A stretch of DNA of 64,000 nucleotides. Origin: Methylobacterium sp. CB376 (GTDB lineage: Bacteria; Pseudomonadota; Alphaproteobacteria; Rhizobiales; Beijerinckiaceae). This document shows positions 1 through 8,486 of this stretch, piece by piece. The stretch is from contig NZ_CP121648.1 of NCBI RefSeq assembly GCF_029714205.1, positions 992,001-1,056,000 on the forward strand, written 5' to 3'. The position numbers and the translations under genes are program-made. The notes beneath the pieces were generated by a model. That model saw only the letters and a list, made by a program, of their open reading frames with translations, had not been told where the DNA came from and ran no database searches. How positions within the stretch are numbered: the first letter of the stretch is position 1; each line of letters starts with the position of its first letter.

Positions 1-85
1 CGAGACCTTGCCCGGCACGACGCATTTCCTGCCCTTCGAGGCGCCCGAGCGGGTGCGCGCGGCGATCCGGGCGGCGGTCGGCTGA
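1..85 (+). CDS. Alpha/beta hydrolase, C-terminal end (partial)
   Basis: The window opens inside a gene whose last 27 codons read in frame to a TGA at 83-85. The tail contains PGTTHFLPFEAPERV, the usual shape of the last segment of alpha/beta hydrolases, where the His would complete the Ser-Asp-His triad and the helix after it closes the fold. Substrate cannot be inferred from so little. proC follows on the same strand after about 100 bases. The family call rests on this one motif. Confidence 0.55.
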   Translation, partial: ETLPGTTHFLPFEAPERVRAAIRAAVG

Positions 86-183
86 AGGCGGGAAGGGCGC
101 GGCGCGGGAGGCTGGTCGCGCGGCCCGGTTCGGGATAGGTCTGCCTCGCGCCGAACCACCCGGATTTCACCCTCGAGGCTGGT

Positions 184-1017
184 ATGGACCGGTTCCCCAT
201 GAACGCCTCCGATCTCCCCGCCTCCCTGATCCTCGTCGGCGCCGGCAAGATGGGCGGGGCGATGCTGGAGGGCTGGCTCGCGGGCGGGCTCGACGGGTCG
301 CGCATCGCGGTCGTGGATCCCGGCGCCTCCGCCGACCTCGCGGATCTCTGCGCCCGGCGCGGCATCGCCCTCAACCCGCAGGGGTTGACGCCCCCCGAGG
401 CGCTCGTGCTCGCCATCAAGCCGCAGGGGCTGGAGGCGGCCGCCCCCGCGGTCGCGCCCCTGGCCGGTCCCGACACGCTCGTGCTCTCGGTGCTGGCGGG
501 CAAGACGGTGGCGAACCTCAAGGCCCGCCTGCCCGCGGCGCGGGCCGTGGTGCGGGCGATGCCCAACCTGCCGGCGAGCATCGGCAAGGGGGCCACCGGC
601 GCGGCGGCGAGCCCCGAGACCAGCGCCCGGCAGCGCCGCATGGCCGACGCGCTCCTCTCCGGGATCGGCCTCGTCGAGTGGCTCGCCGACGAGAGCCTGA
701 TCGACGCCGTCACGGCGGTCTCGGGCTCCGGCCCGGCCTACGTCTTCCTGCTCGCCGAGGCGCTGGCCGAGGCCGGGGCGGCCGCGGGCCTGCCGCCGGA
801 GGTCGCCGCCCGCCTCGCCCGCCAGACCGTCGCGGGGGCGGGCGCGCTCCTCGCCGAGAGCCCCCTCGATCCCGGCACCCTGCGCCGGAACGTGACCTCG
901 CCGGGCGGCACCACGGCGGCGGCGCTCGCCGTGCTGATGGGGGCGGGCGGGCTGCCGGACCGCCTGCGCGAGGCGGTGGCGGCGGCCAGGACCCGCTCGG
1001 CGGACCTGTCGGGCTGA
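184..1017 (+). CDS. proC: Pyrroline-5-carboxylate reductase
   Basis: Catalyses the last step of proline synthesis, NAD(P)H-dependent reduction of 1-pyrroline-5-carboxylate to L-proline, in the cytosol. The 277-residue length is normal for the family. The N-terminal Rossmann segment ILVGAGKMGGAML binds the cofactor. The segment VVRAMPNLPASIGKGATG follows mid-protein. The C-terminal dimerisation domain carries the ProC signature region with SGSGPAYVFLLAEAL and VTSPGGTTAAALAVL. ATG 184 has a GAGG five bases upstream; an in-frame ATG at 199 is the alternative start. It precedes a TetR/COQ9-like gene on the same strand, an association without an obvious metabolic link. Confidence 0.95.
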   Translation: MDRFPMNASDLPASLILVGAGKMGGAMLEGWLAGGLDGSRIAVVDPGASADLADLCARRGIALNPQGLTPPEALVLAIKPQGLEAAAPAVAPLAGPDTLVLSVLAGKTVANLKARLPAARAVVRAMPNLPASIGKGATGAAASPETSARQRRMADALLSGIGLVEWLADESLIDAVTAVSGSGPAYVFLLAEALAEAGAAAGLPPEVAARLARQTVAGAGALLAESPLDPGTLRRNVTSPGGTTAAALAVLMGAGGLPDRLREAVAAARTRSADLSG

Positions 1018-1105
1018 CCCGCTACGACAGCCCGCCGCAGCGCCCCACCCTGCCGCCGCGCGCGGAACCCCCTACATGGAGGGGGAACCCGCATCGGAGC
1101 ATCGC

Positions 1106-1840
1106 ATGGCCCGCAAGCCCCTTTCCGACGACGCGCCGGCGGCCGCGCCCGCCAATCCGCGGGAGGCGATCGTCGAGGCGCTGATGCGGCTCGCCGCCGA
1201 GCAGCCCTGGAGCGACATCGAGATCACCGACATCGCCCGCGAGGCGGGGGTGAGCCTCGCGCAGTTCCGCGACCTCTTCCCCTCCAAGGGCGCGGTGCTC
1301 GGCGGCTTCTCGCGCATGATCGACAAGCAGGTGCTGGAGGGCACGGGCGACGACCTCGCCGAGGAGCCCGCCCGCGAGCGGCTCTTCGACGTGCTGATGC
1401 GCCGCCTCGACGCGATGACGCCCTACAAGCCGGCCCTGCGCCGCATCGCCTTCGCGCTGCGCGGCGACCCGCTCTCGCTCGCCGCCCTCAACGGCGTCGC
1501 CCTGAACTCGCAGCGCTTCATGCTGGCCGCGGCCGGGATCGACACCGAGGGGCCGCTCGGCCGCCTCAAGCTCCAGGGCGTGGTGATCGCCTTCGCCCGC
1601 ACCCTGGAGACTTGGCTCGAGGACGACGACCCGTCGCTCGCCCGCACCATGGCCCGCCTCGACCGCGAGATCCGCAACGGCGAGCGGCTGATGGAGCGGG
1701 CCGAGGACCTGCGCCGCCTCACGGCCCCGTTCCGGGCGCTCGGCCGCTCGCTGGTCGAGCGCGGCCGCGGCCGCACCCGCCGGCCGCCCCGCGACGAGGC
1801 CGACGACGACCGGCTGGATACCGACCCGGTCGCGATCTGA
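1106..1840 (+). CDS. TetR-family / COQ9-like protein
   Basis: A 244-residue protein with an N-terminal TetR-type helix-turn-helix at about residues 18-66 (DIAREAGVSLAQFRDLFPSK). The C-terminal half, with a conserved Trp-Leu-Glu-Asp-Asp-Asp stretch and a following helix (TMARLDREI), resembles the COQ9 fold, which is built on the same TetR scaffold and binds lipids in ubiquinone biosynthesis. The sequence alone does not decide between a DNA-binding repressor and a COQ9-type accessory protein. The start is placed at ATG 1106 because a GGAG lies seven bases upstream; ATG 1076 is also in frame but would add ten unlikely residues. Confidence 0.8.
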   Translation: MARKPLSDDAPAAAPANPREAIVEALMRLAAEQPWSDIEITDIAREAGVSLAQFRDLFPSKGAVLGGFSRMIDKQVLEGTGDDLAEEPARERLFDVLMRRLDAMTPYKPALRRIAFALRGDPLSLAALNGVALNSQRFMLAAAGIDTEGPLGRLKLQGVVIAFARTLETWLEDDDPSLARTMARLDREIRNGERLMERAEDLRRLTAPFRALGRSLVERGRGRTRRPPRDEADDDRLDTDPVAI

Positions 1841-1915
1841 GCCCGGCGCGGCCTCCGGTGACGGATCCGACACCGCGCGTTGTATAGGGGTGTCATAACA
1901 ACCGGAGGAAACGCC

Positions 1916-3361
1916 ATGGTCATGCTGGACCGCCGCACGCTGATCGGCGCCGCGGGCGTCGCGCTCGCGGGCTCCGCCGCGCGGGCCGCGCCCGAGCCGG
2001 CCGCGCCGCAACCGGCCGCGCCCCGCGACGTCACCCGCGCGCTGGCCCGCTACGTGACCACGGCGCGCTACGAGGACCTGCCCGAACCGGTCCGGCGCGA
2101 GGGCACCCGCACCTTCCTGAACTGGGTGGGCGTCGCCATCGGCGGCTCGCACCACGAGACGCTCGACGTCGCGGTCGCGGCCCTGCAGCCCTTCTCCGGC
2201 CCGCCCCAGGCCGGGCTGTTCGGGCGCGCGGAGCGCTTCGACATCATGAACGCCGCCTTCCTGAACGGCGTGTCGAGCCACATCTTCGATTACGACGACA
2301 CGCACCTGAAGACCGTGATCCATCCGGCCGGCCCGGTCGCCTCGGCGATCCTGGCCCTGGCCGAGATGCGCCCGGTCCCGGGCCGGGACTTCCTCAACGC
2401 GCTGGTGCTCGGCATCGAGACCGAGTGCCGGATCGGCAACGCGGTCTATCCCAACCACTACGACGTCGGCTGGCACATCACCGGCACCGCGGGCGTGTTC
2501 GGGGCCGCGGCCGCCGCGGGCCGGCTGATGGGGCTCAGCGAGCAGCAGATGGTCTGGGCGCTCGGCCTCGCCGCCTCGCAGCCGGTGGGCCTGCGCGAAT
2601 CCTTCGGCTCGATGAACAAGAGCTTCAATCCGGGCCGCGCCGCCGCCAACGGGCTCTTCGCGGCCATCCTGGCGTCGAAGAACTACACGAGTTCGGACGC
2701 GATGATCGAGGCCAAGCGCGGCTGGGCCAACACGATCTCGACCAAGCAGGATTACCGGGAGATCACCGAGGGGCTGGGGAGCCGCTACGAGGCACTGCTC
2801 AACACCTACAAGCCCTTCGCCTGCGGCATCGTCATGCATCCGGCCATCGACGCCGCGGTGCAGCTGCGCAACGAGAACCGCCTGACCCCCGGCCAGATCG
2901 CCCGCGTCGACCTCAAGGTCCACCCGCTGGTGCTTGAACTGACCGGCAAGACCGCGCCGCGCTCCGGGCTCGAGGGCAAGTTCAGCATCTCCCACGCGGT
3001 CGCGGTGGCGCTGGCCGAGGGGGCGGGCGGCGAGAAGCAGTTCAGCGACCGGGCGGTGCGCGACCCCGAGATCGCTTCCCTGCGGGCCAAGGTCGTCCCG
3101 ACCGTGACGCCCGGAATCAGGCCCGAGCAGGTCGACATGACGGTGACGCTCACGGACGGCCGCACCCTGACCCGGCACATCGAGCACGCGATCGGCAGCG
3201 TCGAGAATCCGATGAGCGACGCGGATCTGGAGCGGAAATTCAACGACCTCGCGGAGGGCATCCTGCCGGAGGCGCAGGTCCGGCGGGTGATGGCCCTGGC
3301 CTGGGACGTGGCCAACCTGAAGGACGCGGGCGACGTGGCCCGGGCGGGGGTCCAGGCCTGA
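1916..3361 (+). CDS. MmgE/PrpD family protein with Tat-type signal
   Basis: A 481-residue member of the MmgE/PrpD family (2-methylcitrate dehydratase and related lyases or isomerases). Family hallmarks include FDYDDTHLKTVIHPAGPV around residue 120 and a central lid domain with HPAIDAAVQLR. The N-terminus reads MVMLDRRTLIGAAGVALAG, a twin-arginine signal followed by a hydrophobic core and an Ala-rich cleavage region. This predicts export of an enzyme class that is usually cytoplasmic. ATG 1916 is chosen because GGAGGA at 1904-1909 lies six bases upstream. The true substrate is unknown; there is no prpB or prpC nearby to support methylcitrate cycling. Confidence 0.85.
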   Translation: MVMLDRRTLIGAAGVALAGSAARAAPEPAAPQPAAPRDVTRALARYVTTARYEDLPEPVRREGTRTFLNWVGVAIGGSHHETLDVAVAALQPFSGPPQAGLFGRAERFDIMNAAFLNGVSSHIFDYDDTHLKTVIHPAGPVASAILALAEMRPVPGRDFLNALVLGIETECRIGNAVYPNHYDVGWHITGTAGVFGAAAAAGRLMGLSEQQMVWALGLAASQPVGLRESFGSMNKSFNPGRAAANGLFAAILASKNYTSSDAMIEAKRGWANTISTKQDYREITEGLGSRYEALLNTYKPFACGIVMHPAIDAAVQLRNENRLTPGQIARVDLKVHPLVLELTGKTAPRSGLEGKFSISHAVAVALAEGAGGEKQFSDRAVRDPEIASLRAKVVPTVTPGIRPEQVDMTVTLTDGRTLTRHIEHAIGSVENPMSDADLERKFNDLAEGILPEAQVRRVMALAWDVANLKDAGDVARAGVQA

Positions 3362-3393
3362 GGCGGGCACGGCGGGGGCGCTCCTGCGCCCGC

Positions 3394-3410
3394 CGCAGGG
3401 CTGCCCTGCG
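3394..3410 (+). terminator. Possible GC hairpin terminator
   Basis: A perfect 7-base stem (CGCAGGG / CCCTGCG) with a 3-base loop lies 30-50 bases after the MmgE/PrpD stop, next to a second imperfect GC hairpin. There is no T-tract, so it may be a rho-independent-like pause or only base composition. Confidence 0.3.
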
Positions 3411-3500
3411 CGGCCCCCGCCGGGCCCTTGTCGTGGCACGCCAGTGGGTTAGCTCAGCCGCGAAGCGGGCGGCCGACGCGGCCCGCCGATCGGATCCGTC

Positions 3501-4961
3501 ATGCCAGCACTCCCGACGACCCGCCGCCCCCTCGTGATCGCGGCGGTGATGGCCTCCATGTTCATGGTCGCCATCGAGGCCACCATCGTGTCGACCGCGA
3601 TGCCCCAGATCGTCGGGGACCTCGGCGGGCTCGCCCTCTATTCCTGGGTGTTCTCCTCCTTCCTGCTCACCCAGACCGCCGCGACGGTGGTGTTCGGCAA
3701 GCTCTCGGACGTCTACGGCCGCAAGCCCGTGATGCTCGCGGGCATCGCCGTCTTCCTCGTCGGCTCGCTGCTCTGCGGCTTCGCCCGCTCGATGCCGGCG
3801 ATGATCGCCTTCCGGCTGCTCCAGGGCGTCGGGGCGGGGGCGATCCAGCCGATCGCGCTCACCATCGTGGGCGACCTCTACAGCGCCCAGGAGCGCGGGC
3901 GCATCCAGGGCTTCCTGGCGAGCGTCTGGGCGACCTCCGCGGTGCTCGGGCCGCTCGCGGGCGGCTTCATCATCGAGCACGCCTCCTGGGCCTGGATCTT
4001 CTGGCTCAACATCCCGGTCGGGCTCCTGGCGGCGACGGGCTTCGCGACCTTCCTGCACGAGGGCGTGACCCGGGCCGAGCGCCGGATCGACGCGGCGGGC
4101 GCCGCCCTGTTCACGGTGGCGATCGGCGCCCTGATGGTGGCGCTCACCGAGGCCGGCACCTCCGACAGCTGGGGCGCCATGACGGCGGCCTGCGTCGCGC
4201 TCGTCGGCGCGACCCTGTTCGTGCTGCAGGAGCGGCTGGCGCCCGAGCCGGTGATCGCCTTCTCGGTCTGGAGCCGCCGGCCGATCGCCGCCTCGAACGG
4301 CTGCTCGCTCCTCGCCGGCATGGCGCTGATCGGCCTCACCACCTTCCTGCCGATGTACGTGCAGGGCGTGCTCGGCCAGACGCCCCTGGTGGCGGGCCTC
4401 GCCCTGACCGTGATGGTGCTCGGCTGGCCGATCGGCGCCACGCTCGCGGCCCGCACCCTGACCCGGTTCGGCCTGCGGCCGATCCTCCTCACCGGGAGCC
4501 TGCTGCTGCCGCTCGGGGCGAGCGTGCTCCTGACCCTCGGCCCCGGCTCCGCCCCGGGCACGGCCGGCCTCGCTTCGCTGGTGATGGGCTTCGGGATGGG
4601 GCTCCTCAGCACCGCCGCCCTGGTGCTGATCCAGGAGATCGTGCCCTGGTCGCAGCGCGGCAGCGCCACGGCCTCGAACGTCTTCTCGCGCAACCTCGGC
4701 AGCACGCTCGGGGCGACGCTGTTCGGGGCGGTGCTCAATCACGGCCTCGCCCGGGCCGGAACCGGGGTGCATGCCGACCAGCTCCAGCACCTGCTCGCCA
4801 GCGGCGGCGGGGCGGGCCTGACCGAGATCCGCGCGACGCTGCAACAGGCGCTGCACCTCACCTTCTGGGCGATGTTCGGCATCGCCGCGGCGGCGGTGCT
4901 GCTCGCGCTCCTGGTGCCGCACGTGCCCCTCGGCCGGGCGCGCGAGACCCCGGCCGAGTAG
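3501..4961 (+). CDS. MFS multidrug transporter, DHA2 (EmrB/QacA) type
   Basis: A 486-residue inner-membrane proton-driven exporter of the 14-helix DHA2 group. Visible motifs are motif A after the second helix (GKLSDVYGRKP), the helix 1 signature ASMFMVAIEATIVSTAMPQI, and motif C (GPLAGGFI) in helix 5. Hydrophobic segments continue to the C-terminus, including LLALLVPHV. No EmrA-like adaptor or dedicated regulator is next to it, so it probably works as a single-component pump; the substrate is unknown. Its stop lies four bases from the stop of the convergent heme oxygenase gene. The start is the only good ATG ahead of the first helix. Confidence 0.9.
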   Translation: MPALPTTRRPLVIAAVMASMFMVAIEATIVSTAMPQIVGDLGGLALYSWVFSSFLLTQTAATVVFGKLSDVYGRKPVMLAGIAVFLVGSLLCGFARSMPAMIAFRLLQGVGAGAIQPIALTIVGDLYSAQERGRIQGFLASVWATSAVLGPLAGGFIIEHASWAWIFWLNIPVGLLAATGFATFLHEGVTRAERRIDAAGAALFTVAIGALMVALTEAGTSDSWGAMTAACVALVGATLFVLQERLAPEPVIAFSVWSRRPIAASNGCSLLAGMALIGLTTFLPMYVQGVLGQTPLVAGLALTVMVLGWPIGATLAARTLTRFGLRPILLTGSLLLPLGASVLLTLGPGSAPGTAGLASLVMGFGMGLLSTAALVLIQEIVPWSQRGSATASNVFSRNLGSTLGATLFGAVLNHGLARAGTGVHADQLQHLLASGGGAGLTEIRATLQQALHLTFWAMFGIAAAAVLLALLVPHVPLGRARETPAE

Positions 4962-4965
4962 CCGG

Positions 4966-5673
4966 TCAGGCGGCCTTCGGGGAGGCCTCGGGCGCCGCGA
5001 GGGCCGCCTCGCGGGCGAAGACCGCCTCGCGGGCGAAGACCGCCTCGCGGGCGAAGACCGCCTCGCGGGCGAAGACCGCCTCGCGGGCGAAGACCGCCTC
5101 GAAGGCGCCGAAGGCGTCGAGGGCGCCGCGGATCACGGCGGCGCGCTCGCCCGGATGGCGGGCCCCGAAGGCGTCGAGGGCGGCCCGCAGCTCGGCCCAG
5201 AGCCGGCCCGTCGCCCTTCCGTGGCCGGCGAAGAACCGGGTGGCGTTGCCGAGGTCGAGGTCCGGGCGCCGCCGCAGCTCGGCCAGGATGAGCCGCCCGC
5301 CGAGCGCGGAGCCTTCGAGCACGTAGAGCCGCCCGAGGGCCTCCGCCAGGGACGCGCTCGGGGCGACCGGCGCGGCCGGGACCGGGGCGGCGGCCGCCAA
5401 GTCGGCGAGCAAGTCGGCGAGATCCCGTTCGAGCAGCGGGACGCGGGCGCGGGCGGCGGGGTCGAGCGCGAGCGCCTCCCAGCCCTCCTGCCGGGCGAGG
5501 TCGCGCTCGATCGGGCCCCAGACCGTGTGCATGGTGGCGAGGCAGGCCGCGTAGCCGCCCCGGTCCCGGATCGTCCCCGGCAGCCCGCTGAGCGCCTCCA
5601 CCCGCGCGTGGGCCGCCTGCGTCTGCGCGCGCAGGACCAGCGACAGGGCTGCGTCGGGGTGGGGATCGGTCAC
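4966..5673 (-). CDS. Biliverdin-producing heme oxygenase (BphO-like) with repeat tail
   Basis: A predicted 235-residue heme oxygenase that would open heme to biliverdin, CO and iron; in this group biliverdin usually feeds a bacteriophytochrome. The family motif LRAQTQAAHARVE near residue 18 supplies the proximal His ligand, and a distal-helix region with LYVLEGSALGGRLI is clear at about residues 125-140. The GTG start at 5673 has GGAG seven bases upstream; a TTG at 5685 is possible. The C-terminus carries five perfect copies of a six-residue unit (EAVFAR), outside the usual family length. No phytochrome gene lies next to it. Confidence 0.8.
   Translation of the reverse strand: MTDPHPDAALSLVLRAQTQAAHARVEALSGLPGTIRDRGGYAACLATMHTVWGPIERDLARQEGWEALALDPAARARVPLLERDLADLLADLAAAAPVPAAPVAPSASLAEALGRLYVLEGSALGGRLILAELRRRPDLDLGNATRFFAGHGRATGRLWAELRAALDAFGARHPGERAAVIRGALDAFGAFEAVFAREAVFAREAVFAREAVFAREAVFAREAALAAPEASPKAA
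5011..5100 (-). repeat. Five perfect 18-bp tandem repeats inside the heme oxygenase gene
   Basis: The unit GCGGGCGAAGACCGCCTC repeats five times without a mismatch (5011-5028, 5029-5046, 5047-5064, 5065-5082, 5083-5100), flanked by degenerate half copies. It encodes EAVFAR repeats. Being a multiple of three, copy changes would keep the frame, which marks it as a likely variable-number repeat. Confidence 0.95.
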
Positions 5674-5821
5674 GGGCGGCTCCAAGGGTGACGGGCTGGC
5701 GACGGGGGCACAGGATCAGGATCGCGGCAAGGCCCGATCCGTTCCCGGGGACGAAGCGCTCTCCGCCCCCGGGGCCATTCGGCCCCTTGTCCCGCGCGGG
5801 CGAAGGAGGCAAGTGCTGCGC

Positions 5822-6181
5822 ATGAGCGAGGCATCCGCGTCCCCGACCCGCCGCCGCGACTGGCCCGGCCTCTTCCTGCGCGCCGTGCTGTCGCTGTTCC
5901 TCGGCCTGCCGATCGGCGGCGTGCTCTACGCCCTCGGGCTGGCGGCGCAGGCGTGGTACCTGCAGGATCCGATCCTGCAGCATCCCTGGCTGCTCCTCTT
6001 CCGCAGCCTCGGCGTCGCGGTGGGCTACGTGTTCATGGGCGGCTTCGCCTGGGCGCCCGAGACCGGCTACGAGAGCCTGCACGTCTGGTACGCGGCGGGC
6101 GTCCTCCTCGCCTTCGTGCTCCTGAGCCGGCCCTGGCGGCGCGAGCGCCCGCGGACGGAACCCTGGCCGCGGATGTCGTGA
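5822..6181 (+). CDS. Small membrane protein of unknown function
   Basis: About 119 residues with three hydrophobic stretches: LFLRAVLSLFLGLPIGGVLY, LLLFRSLGVAVGYVFMGGFA and YAAGVLLAFVLL. This suggests a small inner-membrane protein. I do not recognise the family. AGGAGG at 5804-5809 would serve either GTG 5813 (too close) or ATG 5822 (about 12 bases), so the ATG is preferred. It stands alone between the heme oxygenase and patatin genes, both on the other strand. Confidence 0.6.
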   Translation: MSEASASPTRRRDWPGLFLRAVLSLFLGLPIGGVLYALGLAAQAWYLQDPILQHPWLLLFRSLGVAVGYVFMGGFAWAPETGYESLHVWYAAGVLLAFVLLSRPWRRERPRTEPWPRMS

Positions 6182-6402
6182 TCCGGCGGATGGCGCGCGC
6201 CCGGTCCCATCGTGCGCGCTCGCGCCGCGGACGGGAACGGCTCCCATCAGGCTCGGTTGACCGGGCGATCCTCGGGCGCGGCCTGCCGCGCGGCGCGGCG
6301 CGGCCTGCCGCGCGGCGCGGGCGCTCCTGCCGATCCGGCCGGAAACCTCGGGCAAATCCTCCTCGGCCGCCTCGCCGGCCGCGACCCTGCCGCCGCCCGC
6401 CC

Positions 6403-8178
6403 TCAGGCGCGAGGGAACGCCTCGCGAAGCTCGCTCAGCCCCTCCCGGATCGACTTCATGCCGAGCTTGGTCCCGACCGTGGCCAGGTAGTGCTGGGCCG
6501 GATAGCTCGACAGCCATCCGGCATAGCCGAGATCGATGACCTCCGGCAGGTCGTGGCGCAGCAGGGCACCGGCCACGGCCGAGAGCCGCGCCTGGAGCCG
6601 GTCGCCGATCCGATCGAGATCCACCGCATCCGGATCCGGGAGATCGGGCGCCGGGATCTCGATGGGCGTGAGCATCCGCGGGGTCAGGGGGATGATCGGG
6701 AAGGCCGGCTCCGTCCCCAGCCCGTCCACCGTCGAGGCGACGACGGCGTTGCGGGCCTGCGCGTCGGCACCGGGCGCGATGCTGCCCCGGCTGTCCGGCG
6801 GCTCCTTGACGTACCAAGCCTGCGCCGCCGCGCCGCGCCGCGCCCTGAACTCCTCGAACAGCGGGTTGCTCTCGGCGAGCATGAAGCTCCAGCGCAGAAA
6901 GGCCTGGGCGTTGCGCCGTCCGAGCAGGTAATCGTGCCGTCGGAAGGATTCGTGCAGGAAGCCGCCGAACCCGCCCAGGATGCCGCAGGCGATCGGATGT
7001 TTCGGGGTCGGATCCCCCGCGACCGGGCGGCTCGGGACCACGGCGAAGCGCGAGAACACGCGATCGTTCTGGGCGAGCGCGAGCTCCTCCGGCTTGAAGC
7101 GGGCTTGATCGATCAGGGTGCGGAGGAAGGCCGGTATGACGCTGAGGAGGCGCAGATCCCCCGGCGCGGGCCCGTCCGGCAGGGCGGCGTGGTTCGGAAA
7201 GGGATCGACCAGGATCATCGCCCGGGTCGCCCTGCTGGCATCGCGCCGGTTCGACGCGAGGCCCCCGGCGAGGTAGCGCCGCGCGATCTCGAAGGGCTCG
7301 TTGTCGATCACGCCGCCGTCCACGGCGACGAAGCCGAAGGGAACCGGAGGCGTGGCGACGTGCGGCGGGACCGTGCAGGTCTGGCCGGTCCCGTCCTGGT
7401 AGGTGACGCTCGGCACCGCGGTGTAGTCGGAGAAATCGCGCTGCAGCTGCCGGGCCTGCAGGCCGATCGGGAAGGCGCCGGTCGCCAGGGCGGCCTGCTT
7501 CAGCGCGAACCAGCGGTCCGACGCGTCGGGCGGGATCCGCAGGGGCAGGTCGTCGGTGTCGAGCCCGACGAAGCCCGGCACCGGCCGGGGTCTGCTGCCG
7601 ACCATGAACCGCATGGCGTCGCCATGGTTCAGCATGCCGTAGAACTCGCTCTTGTCCTGGCCGAACAGCTGGAAGGCGTAGGGCACGCCCCGCAGGTTCG
7701 AGGCCGTCATGATCAGCGCGACATCCTGCGAGTCGCCGCGACCGAGCCAGGTCCGGCGGCGGGTGCGGCGCTGGGCCGTAAGGGTGTCGTCGACGATCCG
7801 TTCGAGGATGGCGCAGTTGAGCACCGAGAGCACGCCGCGGTTGAGCCCGCCCGGGTCGAGCAGCGGCGCGACGTCGATCTCCCGCACCCAGCTCGCGTAG
7901 AGGCGGTTCGCCTCCGGTCCCGGCGGTTCCCCGGGACCGACATGGGAGAGGTCCGTGAACCAGCACAGGCTGGTGATCGCGGCCGTCATGCCGCCCGCCG
8001 AGGCGCCCGCGATCACCGGGACGCGCACCCGGTGCGTCGGTCCGCTCCAGCCTTCCATCTCGCGGACCGCCTCGTAGGCATCGATCGCCTCGGTGATGAA
8101 ATCCATCACGCCGGCCGAATAGGCTCCCGCCGAGATCGCACCCGCCATGACGAAGCCGATCTCGAAATCCATGCCCAT
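6403..8178 (-). CDS. Patatin-like phospholipase
   Basis: A 591-residue patatin-domain protein, a Ser-Asp dyad acyl hydrolase acting on phospholipids or other acyl esters. The N-terminus has the glycine-rich oxyanion region (GFVMAGAISAGAYSAGVMDF). The nucleophile elbow GASAG follows with Ser at about residue 60. The catalytic Asp appears in VDGGVIDNEPF near residue 287. At 591 residues it is longer than minimal bacterial patatins, with a C-terminal half I cannot assign. No signal peptide is visible. GGGGAGG lies seven bases upstream of ATG 8178. It is a single-gene unit. Confidence 0.88.
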   Translation of the reverse strand: MGMDFEIGFVMAGAISAGAYSAGVMDFITEAIDAYEAVREMEGWSGPTHRVRVPVIAGASAGGMTAAITSLCWFTDLSHVGPGEPPGPEANRLYASWVREIDVAPLLDPGGLNRGVLSVLNCAILERIVDDTLTAQRRTRRRTWLGRGDSQDVALIMTASNLRGVPYAFQLFGQDKSEFYGMLNHGDAMRFMVGSRPRPVPGFVGLDTDDLPLRIPPDASDRWFALKQAALATGAFPIGLQARQLQRDFSDYTAVPSVTYQDGTGQTCTVPPHVATPPVPFGFVAVDGGVIDNEPFEIARRYLAGGLASNRRDASRATRAMILVDPFPNHAALPDGPAPGDLRLLSVIPAFLRTLIDQARFKPEELALAQNDRVFSRFAVVPSRPVAGDPTPKHPIACGILGGFGGFLHESFRRHDYLLGRRNAQAFLRWSFMLAESNPLFEEFRARRGAAAQAWYVKEPPDSRGSIAPGADAQARNAVVASTVDGLGTEPAFPIIPLTPRMLTPIEIPAPDLPDPDAVDLDRIGDRLQARLSAVAGALLRHDLPEVIDLGYAGWLSSYPAQHYLATVGTKLGMKSIREGLSELREAFPRA

Positions 8179-8486
8179 CGCGATCCTCCCCGATCACGGA
8201 CAGATCGAGAGGATGCAGCATGTTCTCGTCACATGGCAATCTCTATCTGGTGTAGGCGTCTTATCTTTCCTGTACCGGATATTTTATCGTTCATTTGAAG
8301 ATGAATACCTGGTCTGAGATGGCGGATGACAGAATGTCAGAAAGGACCAGGGATGTGCCGAGACAGGGATAATCAACTCTATAGCGCAATCATCGGCGAT
8401 CATCTCAAACGGAAGTTGTGTGACGGGAACGCCTCGGCCCCCGGGGGGCACGGGAGACCGCGACAGCCTGGTCGGGCGTCCCGCGC
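8179..8486. other. Intergenic region upstream of the patatin gene
   Basis: About 300 bases between two minus-strand genes, with an AT-richer core around 8230-8330 that probably contains the patatin promoter. I could not fix -35/-10 boxes, and no convincing small gene or RNA was seen. Confidence 0.4.

Noticed and set aside
5011-5100. The 18-bp repeats as a CRISPR array
   Set aside because: Units are contiguous with no spacers and lie inside a coding frame.
4739-8239. A long minus-strand frame spanning the heme oxygenase and patatin regions
   Set aside because: It uses a different frame from both genes, has no motif and low-complexity Arg/Gly/Pro content.
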